Part shown: positions 1 to 6,958 of the stretch, one piece after another | Layout of the letters: every line of letters begins with the position of its first letter | How positions within the stretch are numbered: position 1 is the first letter of the stretch | DNA from: a bacterium | Lineage (GTDB): Bacteria > Krumholzibacteriota > Krumholzibacteria > LZORAL124-64-63 | Direction of reading: 5' to 3' | Assembly (NCBI GenBank): GCA_021767885.1 | Contig: JAASSM010000003.1 | Location: 1-16,821 of the forward strand | Length of the DNA stretch: 16,821 bases | The notes under the pieces: generated by a model | Told to the model about the DNA's origin: nothing | Database searches by the model: none | Seen by the model: only the letters and a program-made list of their open reading frames with translations | Made by a program: the position numbers and the translations under genes

Positions 1-273
1 CACGCCGCAGCCGTAGTCCAGGGCCACGCCAGCGGCCGCGGCACCCGAGCCTTCACCGGCCGCGGCACCCGACTCTCCACCGGCCGCCACGGGCAGGCCC
101 AGCGCCGCGCAGTTCGCCAGCACCCGCGCCACGTGCGCCTCGCCCGAGGCCAGGAACGCGTCCCGCTGGGCGCCCCCGCGGAACCGGTCCTCCGACATCA
201 CGCCGTACCAGGGGTCGCGCTCGCCCCAGGCCTGCCACTGCCCATCGGTGCCGTGCCGCGTCATGGCCCCCAT
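1..273 (-). CDS. Class I SAM-dependent methyltransferase, N-terminal part (cut by window edge)
   Basis: Reading down from an ATG at 273, 91 codons stay open to base 1, so only the N-terminus is present. The translation has WQAWGERDPWYGVMSEDRFR near residues 13-32, a layout I know from small class I methyltransferases (a W..WG..DP.Y.V pattern). It ends in LDYGCGV, the start of the glycine-rich SAM-binding motif I. A low-complexity Gly/Ala stretch made by a 24-base duplication lies just before that motif. The start overlaps the stop of the DUF418 gene as TGATG, which indicates translational coupling; a second in-frame ATG at 264 is possible. The substrate cannot be inferred. The fold assignment is fairly secure, and the rest of the protein lies outside the window. 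Confidence 0.75.
   Translation of the reverse strand, partial: MGAMTRHGTDGQWQAWGERDPWYGVMSEDRFRGGAQRDAFLASGEAHVARVLANCAALGLPVAAGGESGAAAGEGSGAAAAGVALDYGCGV
34..81. repeat. Two tandem 24-base copies inside the methyltransferase gene
   Basis: The copies at 34-57 and 58-81 share ggccgcggcacccga followed by a slightly diverged end. The length is a multiple of three, so the repeat adds an in-frame eight-residue Gly/Ser/Ala/Glu unit directly before the SAM-binding motif. It is probably a surface linker and may vary in copy number. Confidence 0.7.
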
Positions 274-1631
274 CAGGCGCCGGGCCCGGCCGACGGTGGG
301 GGCGACGAGGGGGGCGAGGCCGCACCGCCGACCACCGCCACCGCGGGCTCGCGCCGCAGCCGCTGCGGTCGCCAGTACGTCAGGCTGCGCCACAGCCACT
401 CCATGGGCCCGAACCGGAACCGCGCCAGCCACCACGGCGAGAACCAGAGCTGCAGGCACCACACCGCCACCACCAGCAACGCATCCTGCCACGCGGCCGT
501 CCGCGCGAAGAGTCCCAGGCCGTGGCCATAGAAGACGAGCGTGCCGATCACCGTCTGGCCCAGGTAGTTGGAGAAGGCCATGCGTCCGGCCGCGGCCAGC
601 CGTCGCCGCAGCCCGGCGAGCGCCCCCGCCTGCACCACCAGCATCACCGCCGCCGCATAGGCCAGCGCCAGGCCGATGCTGCCCCAGTAGTTGAACTGCG
701 ACCCCAGCAGCATGGACCGCTCCATGGCGAACCCGGCGCGCCAGTCGAACACCACCCCGGCGACGATCAGCGGCAGACCCAGCCCCGCGCCCGCCATCAG
801 CAGCCCGCGGTAGAACCGGGACGACCTCTCCGCACCCAGCACCCCCGTCTTCAGCAGCGCCATGCCGATGAGCATGAGCCCGCTGACGCGCCAGCCCACG
901 AAGAAGACCATGCCGCCGAGGTGCATGAAGAGGGTCTCCTGGGCGCGGAACGGCAGCTGCTGCAGCAGCCCGCCCTGCATGGCGGCCACCTCGCGGGCGA
1001 CGTCCGCGGCCTCCGGCTCCCACGCCTCGCGCATGCCGGCGAGCACCTCCGGCGGCATGTGCGGCAGGATGGCCTGGAACCCGAGCATGCCCAGCGACGG
1101 CACCGCGATGGCCAGCACCCCGAGGATGATCTGCCGCGACGGCCGCACCCTGCGCAGCAGGTAGACCACCAGCCCGCACAGCGCGTAGGGCACCAGGATG
1201 TCGCCGTACCACAGCAGGTAGCCGTGGACCATGCCGATCACCCACAGCCACAGCATGCGCCGGTAGTGCAGGCCGGCCGGCTTGCGGCCGCGCGCCTCCA
1301 GGCGCGAGGAGAAGAGCAGGATGCCCGCCCCGAACATGAGCGAGAAGAGCGTCATGAACTTGCTGTCGGCGAGGATGCGCGCGGCGCCCCAGAGGATGGC
1401 GTCCAGCCCGCCGGGCATGCCGCGCAGGGCGGGGTTCATGTAGGTGGCGCTGACGTCGGAGAAGGTCTGGACGTTCATGGCCAGGATGCCCAGGACGGCG
1501 AAGCCGCGCAGGACGTCCAGGGACTCGAGGCGCTCGGCGGCGGTCACCGGGGCGGCCGGGACCGGCGGCGGCGCCGGGGCGTCGGGCGGTGGCGCCTCCG
1601 GGCAGGAGGGATCGTGGGGCGAGTCGGTCAT
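273..1631 (-). CDS. DUF418 family membrane protein (YeiB-like)
   Basis: A predicted multi-pass inner-membrane protein of 452 residues. The N-terminal RLESLDVLRGFAVLGILAMN carries the RGFA(L/V)LGI signature of the DUF418/YeiB family. The C-terminal third has the DUF418 end pattern QLWFSPWWLARFRFGPMEWL followed by WRSLTYW. Members have been proposed to be transporters or acyltransferase-like, but the function is not established. I start at the ATG at 1631 (MTDSPHD) because GGGAG sits about 7 bases upstream; the frame is open further, to 1685, but that part is Arg/Pro-rich and has no ribosome site. A proline-rich cytoplasmic tail precedes the first membrane helix. The stop overlaps the start of the downstream methyltransferase gene, so the two form an operon. 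Confidence 0.88.
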   Translation of the reverse strand: MTDSPHDPSCPEAPPPDAPAPPPVPAAPVTAAERLESLDVLRGFAVLGILAMNVQTFSDVSATYMNPALRGMPGGLDAILWGAARILADSKFMTLFSLMFGAGILLFSSRLEARGRKPAGLHYRRMLWLWVIGMVHGYLLWYGDILVPYALCGLVVYLLRRVRPSRQIILGVLAIAVPSLGMLGFQAILPHMPPEVLAGMREAWEPEAADVAREVAAMQGGLLQQLPFRAQETLFMHLGGMVFFVGWRVSGLMLIGMALLKTGVLGAERSSRFYRGLLMAGAGLGLPLIVAGVVFDWRAGFAMERSMLLGSQFNYWGSIGLALAYAAAVMLVVQAGALAGLRRRLAAAGRMAFSNYLGQTVIGTLVFYGHGLGLFARTAAWQDALLVVAVWCLQLWFSPWWLARFRFGPMEWLWRSLTYWRPQRLRREPAVAVVGGAASPPSSPPPSAGPGA

Positions 1632-1672
1632 GGGCGGGCTCCCGGGCGAGAGAGATCGGACGACAGGGACGC

Positions 1673-1703
1673 GCGGGCGGACCACCGGTGGCGGTCCGCC
1701 CGC
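1673..1703 (-). terminator. 11-bp perfect hairpin after the lipoprotein gene
   Basis: Arms GCGGGCGGACC (1673-1683) and GGTCCGCCCGC (1693-1703) pair perfectly around a 9-base loop, about 30 bases past the lipoprotein stop on the minus strand. There is no T-run, so it is either an imperfect intrinsic terminator or an attenuator ahead of the DUF418 gene. Confidence 0.5.
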
Positions 1704-1731
1704 AGGGGTCGTCCTCGATGATGACCGGCCG

Positions 1732-2394
1732 CTAGACCTCCGTCAACGTCCCGGTCTGCAGGTTCAGGACCCAGGTGTCGTCGCCCACGACCACCGTCGC
1801 GGTCTCGTCGCCGTCGAAGGTCACCGTCGCGGTCTGACCCTCGTTGGTGAAGGTCATGGTCCCGGCCGCGGGCCACTGGCCGCCGTCGCTGATGGCGTAG
1901 CCGGTGACCGACCAGGTGGCCAGGTAGTCGCCCACCTCGAGTTCGCCGGAGCCGGAGACGGTGGCGGTGCCGGCGCCCTGGTCGATGGCGCTCTCGAGCG
2001 TGAAGACCAGCTCCCAGATCACGCCGTCGGGCACGGGCTGGATCTCGATGGGCGCGCCGTCGGCGGTCCAGGCGCGGGCGTGGTCGGCCACGCTGTAGCC
2101 GCTGGGGCTGCCGTCCTGCTCGAAGAGCAGCTCCACCGTACCCTGGACGGGATCGCCGGGGGCGAAGGTGTAGCTGTAACGTCCGTCGGACTCGTCGGCC
2201 TTGCTGCCATCGTATTCGAGGGCCAGGGGCGCGACCTCGATCAGGGCCTGGGCGAGGTAACCGGACTGGTTGGCCACGTCCTCGGCGGTGACCGGGGGCA
2301 GCTCGTCCTCCGGGGCGGTGGAATCGCTCTCGCAGCCGGTCAGGAGCCAGCCCATGGCCAGGAGCAGCATCAGGGTGATGGTGAGTTTGCGCAT
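1732..2394 (-). CDS. Predicted lipoprotein of unknown function
   Basis: A 220-residue protein with a classic lipoprotein signal: Met-Arg-Lys, a Leu-rich core and the lipobox LTGC with the acylated Cys at residue 21, followed by an acidic Glu/Ser/Asp tether. The mature part is rich in Thr, Gly, Val and Asp and consists of short alternating strands (for example GTATVSGSGELEVG and GTMTFTNEGQTATVTFDGDE), so I expect a beta-sandwich or small beta domain facing the periplasm or outer surface. I recognise no named family. TGGAGG lies about 9 bases before the ATG. The gene starts only 15 bases after the stop of the DUF6588-like gene, so they are almost certainly co-transcribed and may act together in the envelope. 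Confidence 0.85.
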   Translation of the reverse strand: MRKLTITLMLLLAMGWLLTGCESDSTAPEDELPPVTAEDVANQSGYLAQALIEVAPLALEYDGSKADESDGRYSYTFAPGDPVQGTVELLFEQDGSPSGYSVADHARAWTADGAPIEIQPVPDGVIWELVFTLESAIDQGAGTATVSGSGELEVGDYLATWSVTGYAISDGGQWPAAGTMTFTNEGQTATVTFDGDETATVVVGDDTWVLNLQTGTLTEV

Positions 2395-2409
2395 GGTCGT
2401 GCCTCCAGG

Positions 2410-3366
2410 TTACATGCCGAACATCAGGCCGGCGCTGACCACGGTCAGCTTGCCCAGCCCGATCTCGGCATTGAGCTTGGCGCCCAGGTCGAGGGTGGCG
2501 CCCAGGGTGAAGCGGGCGGAGTTGTCGCCGTCCACCTCGAAGTCGACGGTGGCTCCGGTGGTCTCCTCCTCGTAGAGCACCTTCATGGAGGACGACTCGG
2601 CGGCCACGCCGCCGTACACGGTGGCCAGGCCGTACTGCTTGCTCGCGGCGGCGAAGAAGCTGCTGGCCTCGGTCTCGACGATGGTCCCCAGGTCGATCTC
2701 CTGCCTGAAGAAGCCCACCACGATGTCCACCGGCAGCGGTGGCAGCACCGTGTTGGCGTTCCACTGCAGGCCGTAGCCCAGGTACTTGGTCTTGCCGTAG
2801 TCGCTGAACTCCAGCTCCGGCAGCCAGCGCAGCGAGGCCTTCAGCCCCATCACGCCGCCCACCTGCACCTCGGGCGCGAAGAGCGGCACCCAGCGCGTGT
2901 CCACCAGGCCGGGGATGCCCTCCTCCTGCACCAGGGGCAGGCCATTGACGTAGCCGGTGATGGTCCCGTCGGTGTCGGTGTCGCCGATGGCCGTGGGGCC
3001 CTCGATCACCACGTCGCCGGTCTGGCCGTAGCCGGGGTCGCCGGGCTGCAGGTCGAAGAACTCGGTGAGGTCGATGTCGCGCAGGACGCGGCGGAAGGTC
3101 TGGTCGTCCTCGCTCATGTAGGTGCCCATCACCTTGACGCCGACGGAGAAGGTCAGCCGCGAGCGGGGGATGCGGGCGGTGTGGTACAGGGCGCTGTTCT
3201 GGTTGGCGCCGAAGCTGTGGATCAGGGGCGTGACGTAGGCCTCGGCGTAGGCCTCGCCCACCTGGGTGAGCAGTTCCTCGAGGTCCTGGTCGTCGTCGTC
3301 CTGCGCCAGGGCAGGAAGCGAGGCGAGCAGGACCGCGAGCAGGAGCCACAGGGCGCGTCGTGGCAT
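2410..3366 (-). CDS. Secreted DUF6588-like protein
   Basis: A 318-residue protein starting at the ATG at 3366. A signal peptide (MPRRALWLLLAVLLASLPALAQ) is followed by an acidic Asp/Glu stretch. The region EAYAEAYVTPLIHSFGANQN then SALYHTA, and later beta-strand-rich segments ending in GLGKLTVVSAGLMFGM, match what I remember of the DUF6588 family from the Bacteroidota/FCB group. The alternating strands and terminal Phe-Gly-Met suggest an outer-membrane or periplasmic beta-rich protein. The function is unknown. The frame continues to 3438, but the 3366 start has GAGAGG upstream and begins the signal peptide, so the extension is rejected. It is the first gene of a pair with the lipoprotein gene, read from the promoter at 3432-3460. 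Confidence 0.82.
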   Translation of the reverse strand: MPRRALWLLLAVLLASLPALAQDDDDQDLEELLTQVGEAYAEAYVTPLIHSFGANQNSALYHTARIPRSRLTFSVGVKVMGTYMSEDDQTFRRVLRDIDLTEFFDLQPGDPGYGQTGDVVIEGPTAIGDTDTDGTITGYVNGLPLVQEEGIPGLVDTRWVPLFAPEVQVGGVMGLKASLRWLPELEFSDYGKTKYLGYGLQWNANTVLPPLPVDIVVGFFRQEIDLGTIVETEASSFFAAASKQYGLATVYGGVAAESSSMKVLYEEETTGATVDFEVDGDNSARFTLGATLDLGAKLNAEIGLGKLTVVSAGLMFGM

Positions 3367-3431
3367 GATGACATCCTCTCGGTTGGGCACTGGCATCGGG
3401 AGCTGTCCAGGGCTGGTCCTCAGCAAGACTG

Positions 3432-3460
3432 ATTCCACCGGAATGGCGAACCGTTGTCAA
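3432..3460 (-). promoter_or_regulatory. Predicted sigma-70-type promoter of the DUF6588-like/lipoprotein operon
   Basis: On the minus strand a perfect -35 TTGACA (3455-3460) lies 17 bases from TGGAAT (3432-3437, 4 of 6 consensus bases). Transcription would start near 3425, leaving a leader of about 58 bases. The surrounding sequence is noticeably less GC-rich than the rest of the window. Confidence 0.55.
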
Positions 3461-3541
3461 TTCGCAATGATCCTTAGCGGGGCAAGGGGAGGTCCGTACG
3501 GGGACGACCTCGCTGGCGGGCGTGGCCGGCGCGTCAACCGT

Positions 3542-3565
3542 GCGCGGCCGGCGTGTCAGCCGCGC
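3542..3565 (-). terminator. Hairpin containing the macro-domain stop codon
   Basis: GCGCGGC (3542-3548) pairs with GCCGCGC (3559-3565) around a 10-base loop that contains the stop codon of the macro-domain gene. There is no T-tract. It could help 3' end formation, but in such GC-rich sequence it may be chance. Confidence 0.3.
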
Positions 3566-4089
3566 GCGGCTTCGGCGAGGGCCGCCTCGTACGCGGCGAG
3601 GTCGCTCCCGCTGAAGCACACCAGCCGCACCTCGGCGATGGCGGGCTCGTCGGAGAGCGCCTCGGCGACCGCCGCCACCGCCACGCGGGCGGCGCGGTCC
3701 ACGGGAAAGCCGTAGGTGCCCGTGCTGATGGAGGGGAAGGCGAGGGTGCGGCAGCCCAGGCTGGCGGCCAGGGCGATGCTCTCCTGGTAGCAGGCGGCCA
3801 GGAGCTCGTCCTCCTGGTCGCCGCTGCCGCCGCCCCAGACCGGCCCCACGGTGTGGATCACGTGGTCGCAGGGCAGACCGTACGCGCCGGTGGCCACGGC
3901 CTCGCCCGTGGCGCAGTGGCCGATGCCGGCGCACTCGCGCGCCAGGCCGGGGCCGGCGGCGGCATGGATGGCGCCGCAGACGCCGCCGCCGGGCGCGAGC
4001 GACTCGTTGGCGGCGTTGACGATGGCGTCGACGTCGTCCTGGACGGTGATGTCGTCCTGGATCACGGTGATGCGGTCGAGAGGGGTCAT
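3556..4089 (-). CDS. Macro-domain protein, O-acetyl-ADP-ribose deacetylase type (YmdB-like)
   Basis: A 177-residue single-domain protein. The macro signature is clear: VDAIVNAANESLAPGGGV (residues 20-37), GPGLARECAGIGHCATGEA (46-64), IHTVGPVW (78-85) and the phosphate-binding loop FPSISTGTYGFP (118-129). This pattern belongs to the MacroD/YmdB group, which hydrolyses O-acetyl-ADP-ribose and removes ADP-ribose from acidic residues. The length is normal for the family. The protein is cytoplasmic, with no signal peptide. I chose the ATG at 4089 because the domain begins directly there and a weak AGGAAAG lies upstream; the longer open frame, to 4392, runs across the promoter region and the neighbouring gene's signal-peptide repeat. 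It is transcribed divergently from the P1 peptidase with overlapping promoters. Confidence 0.92.
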   Translation of the reverse strand: MTPLDRITVIQDDITVQDDVDAIVNAANESLAPGGGVCGAIHAAAGPGLARECAGIGHCATGEAVATGAYGLPCDHVIHTVGPVWGGGSGDQEDELLAACYQESIALAASLGCRTLAFPSISTGTYGFPVDRAARVAVAAVAEALSDEPAIAEVRLVCFSGSDLAAYEAALAEAARG

Positions 4090-4130
4090 GGGCGCGGCTC
4101 GCACTTTCCTGGGGTGGTGCCGACGGTCCA

Positions 4131-4160
4131 GGGATAGCAACCTGGACGACCGGCGGTCAA
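4131..4160 (-). promoter_or_regulatory. Predicted promoter of the macro-domain gene
   Basis: Minus-strand TTGACC (4155-4160, 5 of 6) is separated by 18 bases from TATCCC (4131-4136). The hexamer overlaps the loop of a short inverted repeat, CCAGG/CCTGG (4128-4145). The leader would be about 35 bases. The site overlaps the plus-strand promoter at 4143-4171. Confidence 0.5.
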
Positions 4161-4171
4161 CCGCATACCCT
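4143..4171 (+). promoter_or_regulatory. Predicted promoter of the P1 peptidase gene
   Basis: TGGACG (4143-4148, 4 of 6) is followed after 17 bases by TACCCT (4166-4171), which sits between the short arms CCGC and GCGG. A start near 4178 would leave a leader of about 50 bases. The site overlaps the opposing macro-gene promoter. Confidence 0.4.
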
Positions 4172-4228
4172 CGCGCGGATGAATTGACCCGTTCAGCGCC
4201 AGGCGGCGCCAGTCTCCGGGAGGACCCC

Positions 4229-5416
4229 ATGCCGCGCGCCCTGATCCGCGCACTCGCCGTGATCGCACTCGCCGTGATCGCGCTCGCCGTGATCGCGCTC
4301 GCCGTCGTCGACCCCGTCCACGCGGCCGGCCCCCGCGCCCGCGACCTCGGCATCCCCTTCACCGGCGATCCCGGGCCGCACAACGCCATCACCGACGTCC
4401 CCGGCCTCGAGGTGGGCTACACCACCCTGATCCGCGGCGAACCCGGCGCGGCGGACGGGGCGCCCGTGGTGCGCACCGGCGTGACCGTGATCCTGCCGCG
4501 GGGCAAGACCGCCGGCACCTATGCCGCCGCCTGGTTCTCCCTCAACGGTGACGGCGAGCTGACGGGCATCCCCCACGTCCAGGACCACGGCATGGGCTAC
4601 GGCCCCATCGGCATCACCAACACCAACAGCGTGGGGGTGGTGCGCGACGCCATCGGCGCGTGGTGCCTCCGGCGGTTCGGCGATGGCACGTGGCACGACT
4701 TCTCCTTCGGCCTGCCCATCGTGGGCGAGACCTGGGACGGCATGCTCAACGACATCACCGGCCTGCACGTCACCGCCGCGCACGTCCGGCAGGCGCTCGA
4801 CGGCGCCACCGGCGGACCGGTGGCCGAGGGCAACGTGGGCGGCGGCACCGGCATGGCGCTCTACGGGTTCAAGGGCGGCAGCGGCACCGCCTCGCGGGTC
4901 TTCACCGTGGGCGAACGCCAGTACACGCTGGGCGTGTTCGTGCAGGCCAACTTCGGCGGCCGATCGGAGCTGATGATCGCCGGCGTGCCGGTGGGCCGGG
5001 AGATCACCGACCTGCGGCCGGAGATCCACGCGGGCGAACGCCAGGACGGCTCGCTCATCGCCATCGTGGCCACCGACGCACCCCTGCTGCCCGGCCAGCT
5101 CTCCCTGATCGCCCGCCGGGTCACCCACGGACTCGCCCGCACCGGCACCTACTCGCACCAGGGCTCGGGCGAGATCTTCCTGGCGCTGTCCACCGCCACG
5201 CCGGAGCCGGCGGCGGACGACGCGGCGCTGGAGATCTGGCGGGCGCTGCCCAAGCGCCGGCTCGACCCGGTGTTCGCCGCCACGGTACATGCCACCGAGG
5301 AGGCCATCATCAACGTGCTGGTGGCCGCGGAGACCATGACCGGCCGCGGCGGCAACACGCTGCACGCCCTCCCGCACGACCGCTTGCGCGAGGTGATGTC
5401 CCGGTACGGACGGTGA
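4229..5416 (+). CDS. Secreted P1 family (DmpA/S58) aminopeptidase
   Basis: A 395-residue protein of the DmpA/BapA self-cleaving N-terminal nucleophile group, which releases N-terminal amino acids, including D- or beta-residues, from small peptides. The family body is clear: GIPFTGDPGPHNAITDVPGL, GITNTNSVGVVRDAI, VAEGNVGGGTGMALYGFKGG, VGVFVQANFGG-like VFVQANFGGR, and DGSLIAIVATDAPLL. By family analogy, autocleavage should fall at Gly274-Ser275 before SLIAIVATDAP, giving a 121-residue beta chain whose Ser is the nucleophile. This fits the roughly 125-residue beta chain of DmpA. A hydrophobic signal peptide built from ALAVI repeats ends near HAA (residues 31-33), so the enzyme is periplasmic or secreted. 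GGGAGG lies 5-6 bases before the ATG at 4229; the open frame upstream, to 3851, is antisense to the macro gene and is rejected. Confidence 0.92.
   Translation: MPRALIRALAVIALAVIALAVIALAVVDPVHAAGPRARDLGIPFTGDPGPHNAITDVPGLEVGYTTLIRGEPGAADGAPVVRTGVTVILPRGKTAGTYAAAWFSLNGDGELTGIPHVQDHGMGYGPIGITNTNSVGVVRDAIGAWCLRRFGDGTWHDFSFGLPIVGETWDGMLNDITGLHVTAAHVRQALDGATGGPVAEGNVGGGTGMALYGFKGGSGTASRVFTVGERQYTLGVFVQANFGGRSELMIAGVPVGREITDLRPEIHAGERQDGSLIAIVATDAPLLPGQLSLIARRVTHGLARTGTYSHQGSGEIFLALSTATPEPAADDAALEIWRALPKRRLDPVFAATVHATEEAIINVLVAAETMTGRGGNTLHALPHDRLREVMSRYGR
4250..4309 (+). repeat. Four tandem 15-base repeats encoding the signal-peptide core
   Basis: Units at 4250-4264, 4265-4279, 4280-4294 and 4295-4309 are gc(a/g)ctcgccgtgatc, with the last ending gtcgtc. 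Each encodes Ala-Leu-Ala-Val-Ile (Val-Val in the last), giving residues 8-27 of the peptidase. Gain or loss of a unit keeps the reading frame and changes signal-peptide length. Confidence 0.9.
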
Positions 5417-5465
5417 GGCGAGACGACGGACGGTCCGGGAGCGCAGGGGTCTTCCTGGCGAGCGA

Positions 5466-5495
5466 AGGGCCGCCCCCGTCGGCGGGGGCGGCCCT
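5466..5495. terminator. Bidirectional hairpin between the peptidase and CHRD genes
   Basis: A perfect 13-bp stem (AGGGCCGCCCCCG at 5466-5478 with its complement at 5483-5495) closes on the four-base loop TCGG. It lies 50 bases past the peptidase stop and about 50 bases past the stop of the convergent CHRD gene. There is no T-run on either side, which is common in very GC-rich genomes. Confidence 0.7.
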
Positions 5496-5545
5496 CGATC
5501 GCGCGGGCGCGGGCGCCTGCGCGCTGATCGAGAACACCTGGCGGA

Positions 5546-6028
5546 CTAACGGAACAGCCCCTTGACGTCCGCGAGCGTGGAGGCCTCGGTGCCCACCGTC
5601 TCGAGCATCATCTGGCCGCGGATCTCGCCGCCAGGGAACTCCTCGCTGTGCACGTTCATGTAGAGGTTGCCGGCCGCGAGGAGGTCGTACTCCTCCTGGC
5701 TCATGTCCCAGGTGCCGTCCACGGGCGAACCGAGCGGCAGGCCGAAGACCACGCCGCCGTTGGAGCCGGCCGGGGCGTTGTGGAAGTGGGCGCCGGTCTG
5801 CGGGGCGGTCAGGCCGCTGAACTCCAGGGTCCACTCGGCGGCGAGGGTCTCGGTGTCCACGCTTATGGTGGCCGTGCCGGTGGCGGTGCTGTCGTTGGGC
5901 GGGACCTCGTTGGCGCCCGAGAGGGTGGCGCTGTAGATCTCGGTGGCCGCATGGGCGCTGGCGCCGGAGAGGCCCAGGGCGAGGGCGAGGAGGAAGGCGA
6001 GGCTGGTGGTCGTTCGCAAGTGGCGCAT
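5546..6028 (-). CDS. Secreted CHRD-domain protein
   Basis: A 160-residue protein with a signal peptide ending near SAHA, followed by one CHRD domain, the beta-rich module first described in chordin. Diagnostic stretches are YSATLSGANEVPP near the mature N-terminus, then TGTATISVD, FSGLTAPQTGAHFHNAPAG, and LYMNVHSEEFPGGEIRGQM near the C-terminus. Bacterial CHRD proteins are exported; no catalytic role is established. ATGs at 6034 and 6028 are both possible. I prefer 6028 because AAAGGA then has a spacing of about 9 bases, against only about 3 for 6034. The gene stands alone between the hairpin at 5466-5495 and the sigma-factor unit. Its upstream sequence (6060-6100) is AT-rich and probably holds the promoter, but no clear hexamer pair stands out. 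Confidence 0.9.
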   Translation of the reverse strand: MRHLRTTTSLAFLLALALGLSGASAHAATEIYSATLSGANEVPPNDSTATGTATISVDTETLAAEWTLEFSGLTAPQTGAHFHNAPAGSNGGVVFGLPLGSPVDGTWDMSQEEYDLLAAGNLYMNVHSEEFPGGEIRGQMMLETVGTEASTLADVKGLFR

Positions 6029-6137
6029 GGTCATGATCCTTTGCTGGGGTGATGGTCATGGTCCATGCGATAAAGCGTAGTATTTTTCTCCTGTATTGGC
6101 GAACGACCTCCCGCCCCGGCCGGCCAGGGAGCGCGGA

Positions 6138-6944
6138 TCACCCGGTGGTGTAGACCACCTCGAGATCCCGACGCTCCCCCTCGCGGTAGAACTGTCGCCA
6201 CATGACGTAGCGGAAGCCGCCGTGGTCGAAGACGGCGGTGGGCTCGGGGGAGGCCCGGACCATCCGCGCGCCGTGCGGCAGGCGGACCTTGAACCACACC
6301 AGACGGTCCTCGGCGTAGTCGCCGGGATGGGACCACCGGATGCCGTCGTCGGTGCGGCGCAGGTGGGCGTTGACCGTGGCACGGCTGGCGGTGCTCCAGC
6401 GTTCGCCGGGCGCCACGGGGACGGGCAGCACGGCCGTCACCTGCACGCGGCGGTCCCAGCCGGGTTTCCACTCCTCGCGGGGCGGATCGAACCGCAGCGG
6501 GATCGGGTTGCCGAACCAGTCGAGCTGTTCCCGCTGGTCGATCTCCCGCTGCTCCCAGGGCGCCAGGCCGTAGCGGTACTCGGTGATGGCGCGGTCGCCC
6601 GTGTTCTCGGCGTGGAGGGTGAGGTAGCGGGTGGCCGTGCCGTCATGGTGCAGTTCCAGGTAGTGATTGGCCACCGAGAGCGATCTTCGGGGCTCCGTCT
6701 CGCGGCGGGACCGGTCGGCGAAGGTGACGGGATCGATGTCGTCTTCCGACAGCTCGAGGACCGCGTCCTCGGTCTGCAGGATGTAGAGGCCCTGGGTCAG
6801 GCGCAGGAACACGCCCTGGTGGGTGCTGCCGTCACGGAGGGTGACGGTCCAGGTGTCGTCGCCGGCGCGGGCGTCGGTGATGTCGCCCGGAGCGCCCAGG
6901 ACGACCAGCGCGAGGATGGCGGCGAGCAGCAGGCGAGCAGACAT
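6138..6944 (-). CDS. Secreted protein of unknown function in the sigma/anti-sigma unit
   Basis: A 268-residue protein. A signal peptide (MSARLLLAAILALVVLG, cleavage near ARA) is followed by a small strand-rich module, TWTVTLRDGSTHQGVFLRL then ILQTEDAVLELSEDDID, which resembles an SH3-like or LSm-like beta barrel. A longer second region, residues 80-268, has conserved-looking aromatic patches (YRYGLAPWEQREIDQREQLD, RLVWFKVRLPHG, YVMWRQFY). I recognise no family. AAGGAG is 7 bases before the ATG and overlaps the end of the anti-sigma gene region, with only 14 bases between the two genes. This makes it the third gene of the sigma-factor operon and possibly a periplasmic or envelope partner of that regulatory pair; the role is an inference from position only. 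Confidence 0.8.
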   Translation of the reverse strand: MSARLLLAAILALVVLGAPGDITDARAGDDTWTVTLRDGSTHQGVFLRLTQGLYILQTEDAVLELSEDDIDPVTFADRSRRETEPRRSLSVANHYLELHHDGTATRYLTLHAENTGDRAITEYRYGLAPWEQREIDQREQLDWFGNPIPLRFDPPREEWKPGWDRRVQVTAVLPVPVAPGERWSTASRATVNAHLRRTDDGIRWSHPGDYAEDRLVWFKVRLPHGARMVRASPEPTAVFDHGGFRYVMWRQFYREGERRDLEVVYTTG

Positions 6945-6958
6945 GGCGAGCTCCTTGA

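Noticed and set aside
1444..3432. A 662-residue plus-strand open frame rich in Gly, Val, His and Leu
   Set aside because: It is antisense to the lipoprotein and DUF6588-like genes, whose signal peptides and ribosome sites are clear; the composition is that of a reverse-frame shadow.
3556..4392. Longer N-terminus for the macro-domain protein (start at 4392)
   Set aside because: It would run antisense through the peptidase signal peptide and both promoters, and the added residues are low-complexity; the family starts close to the ATG at 4089.
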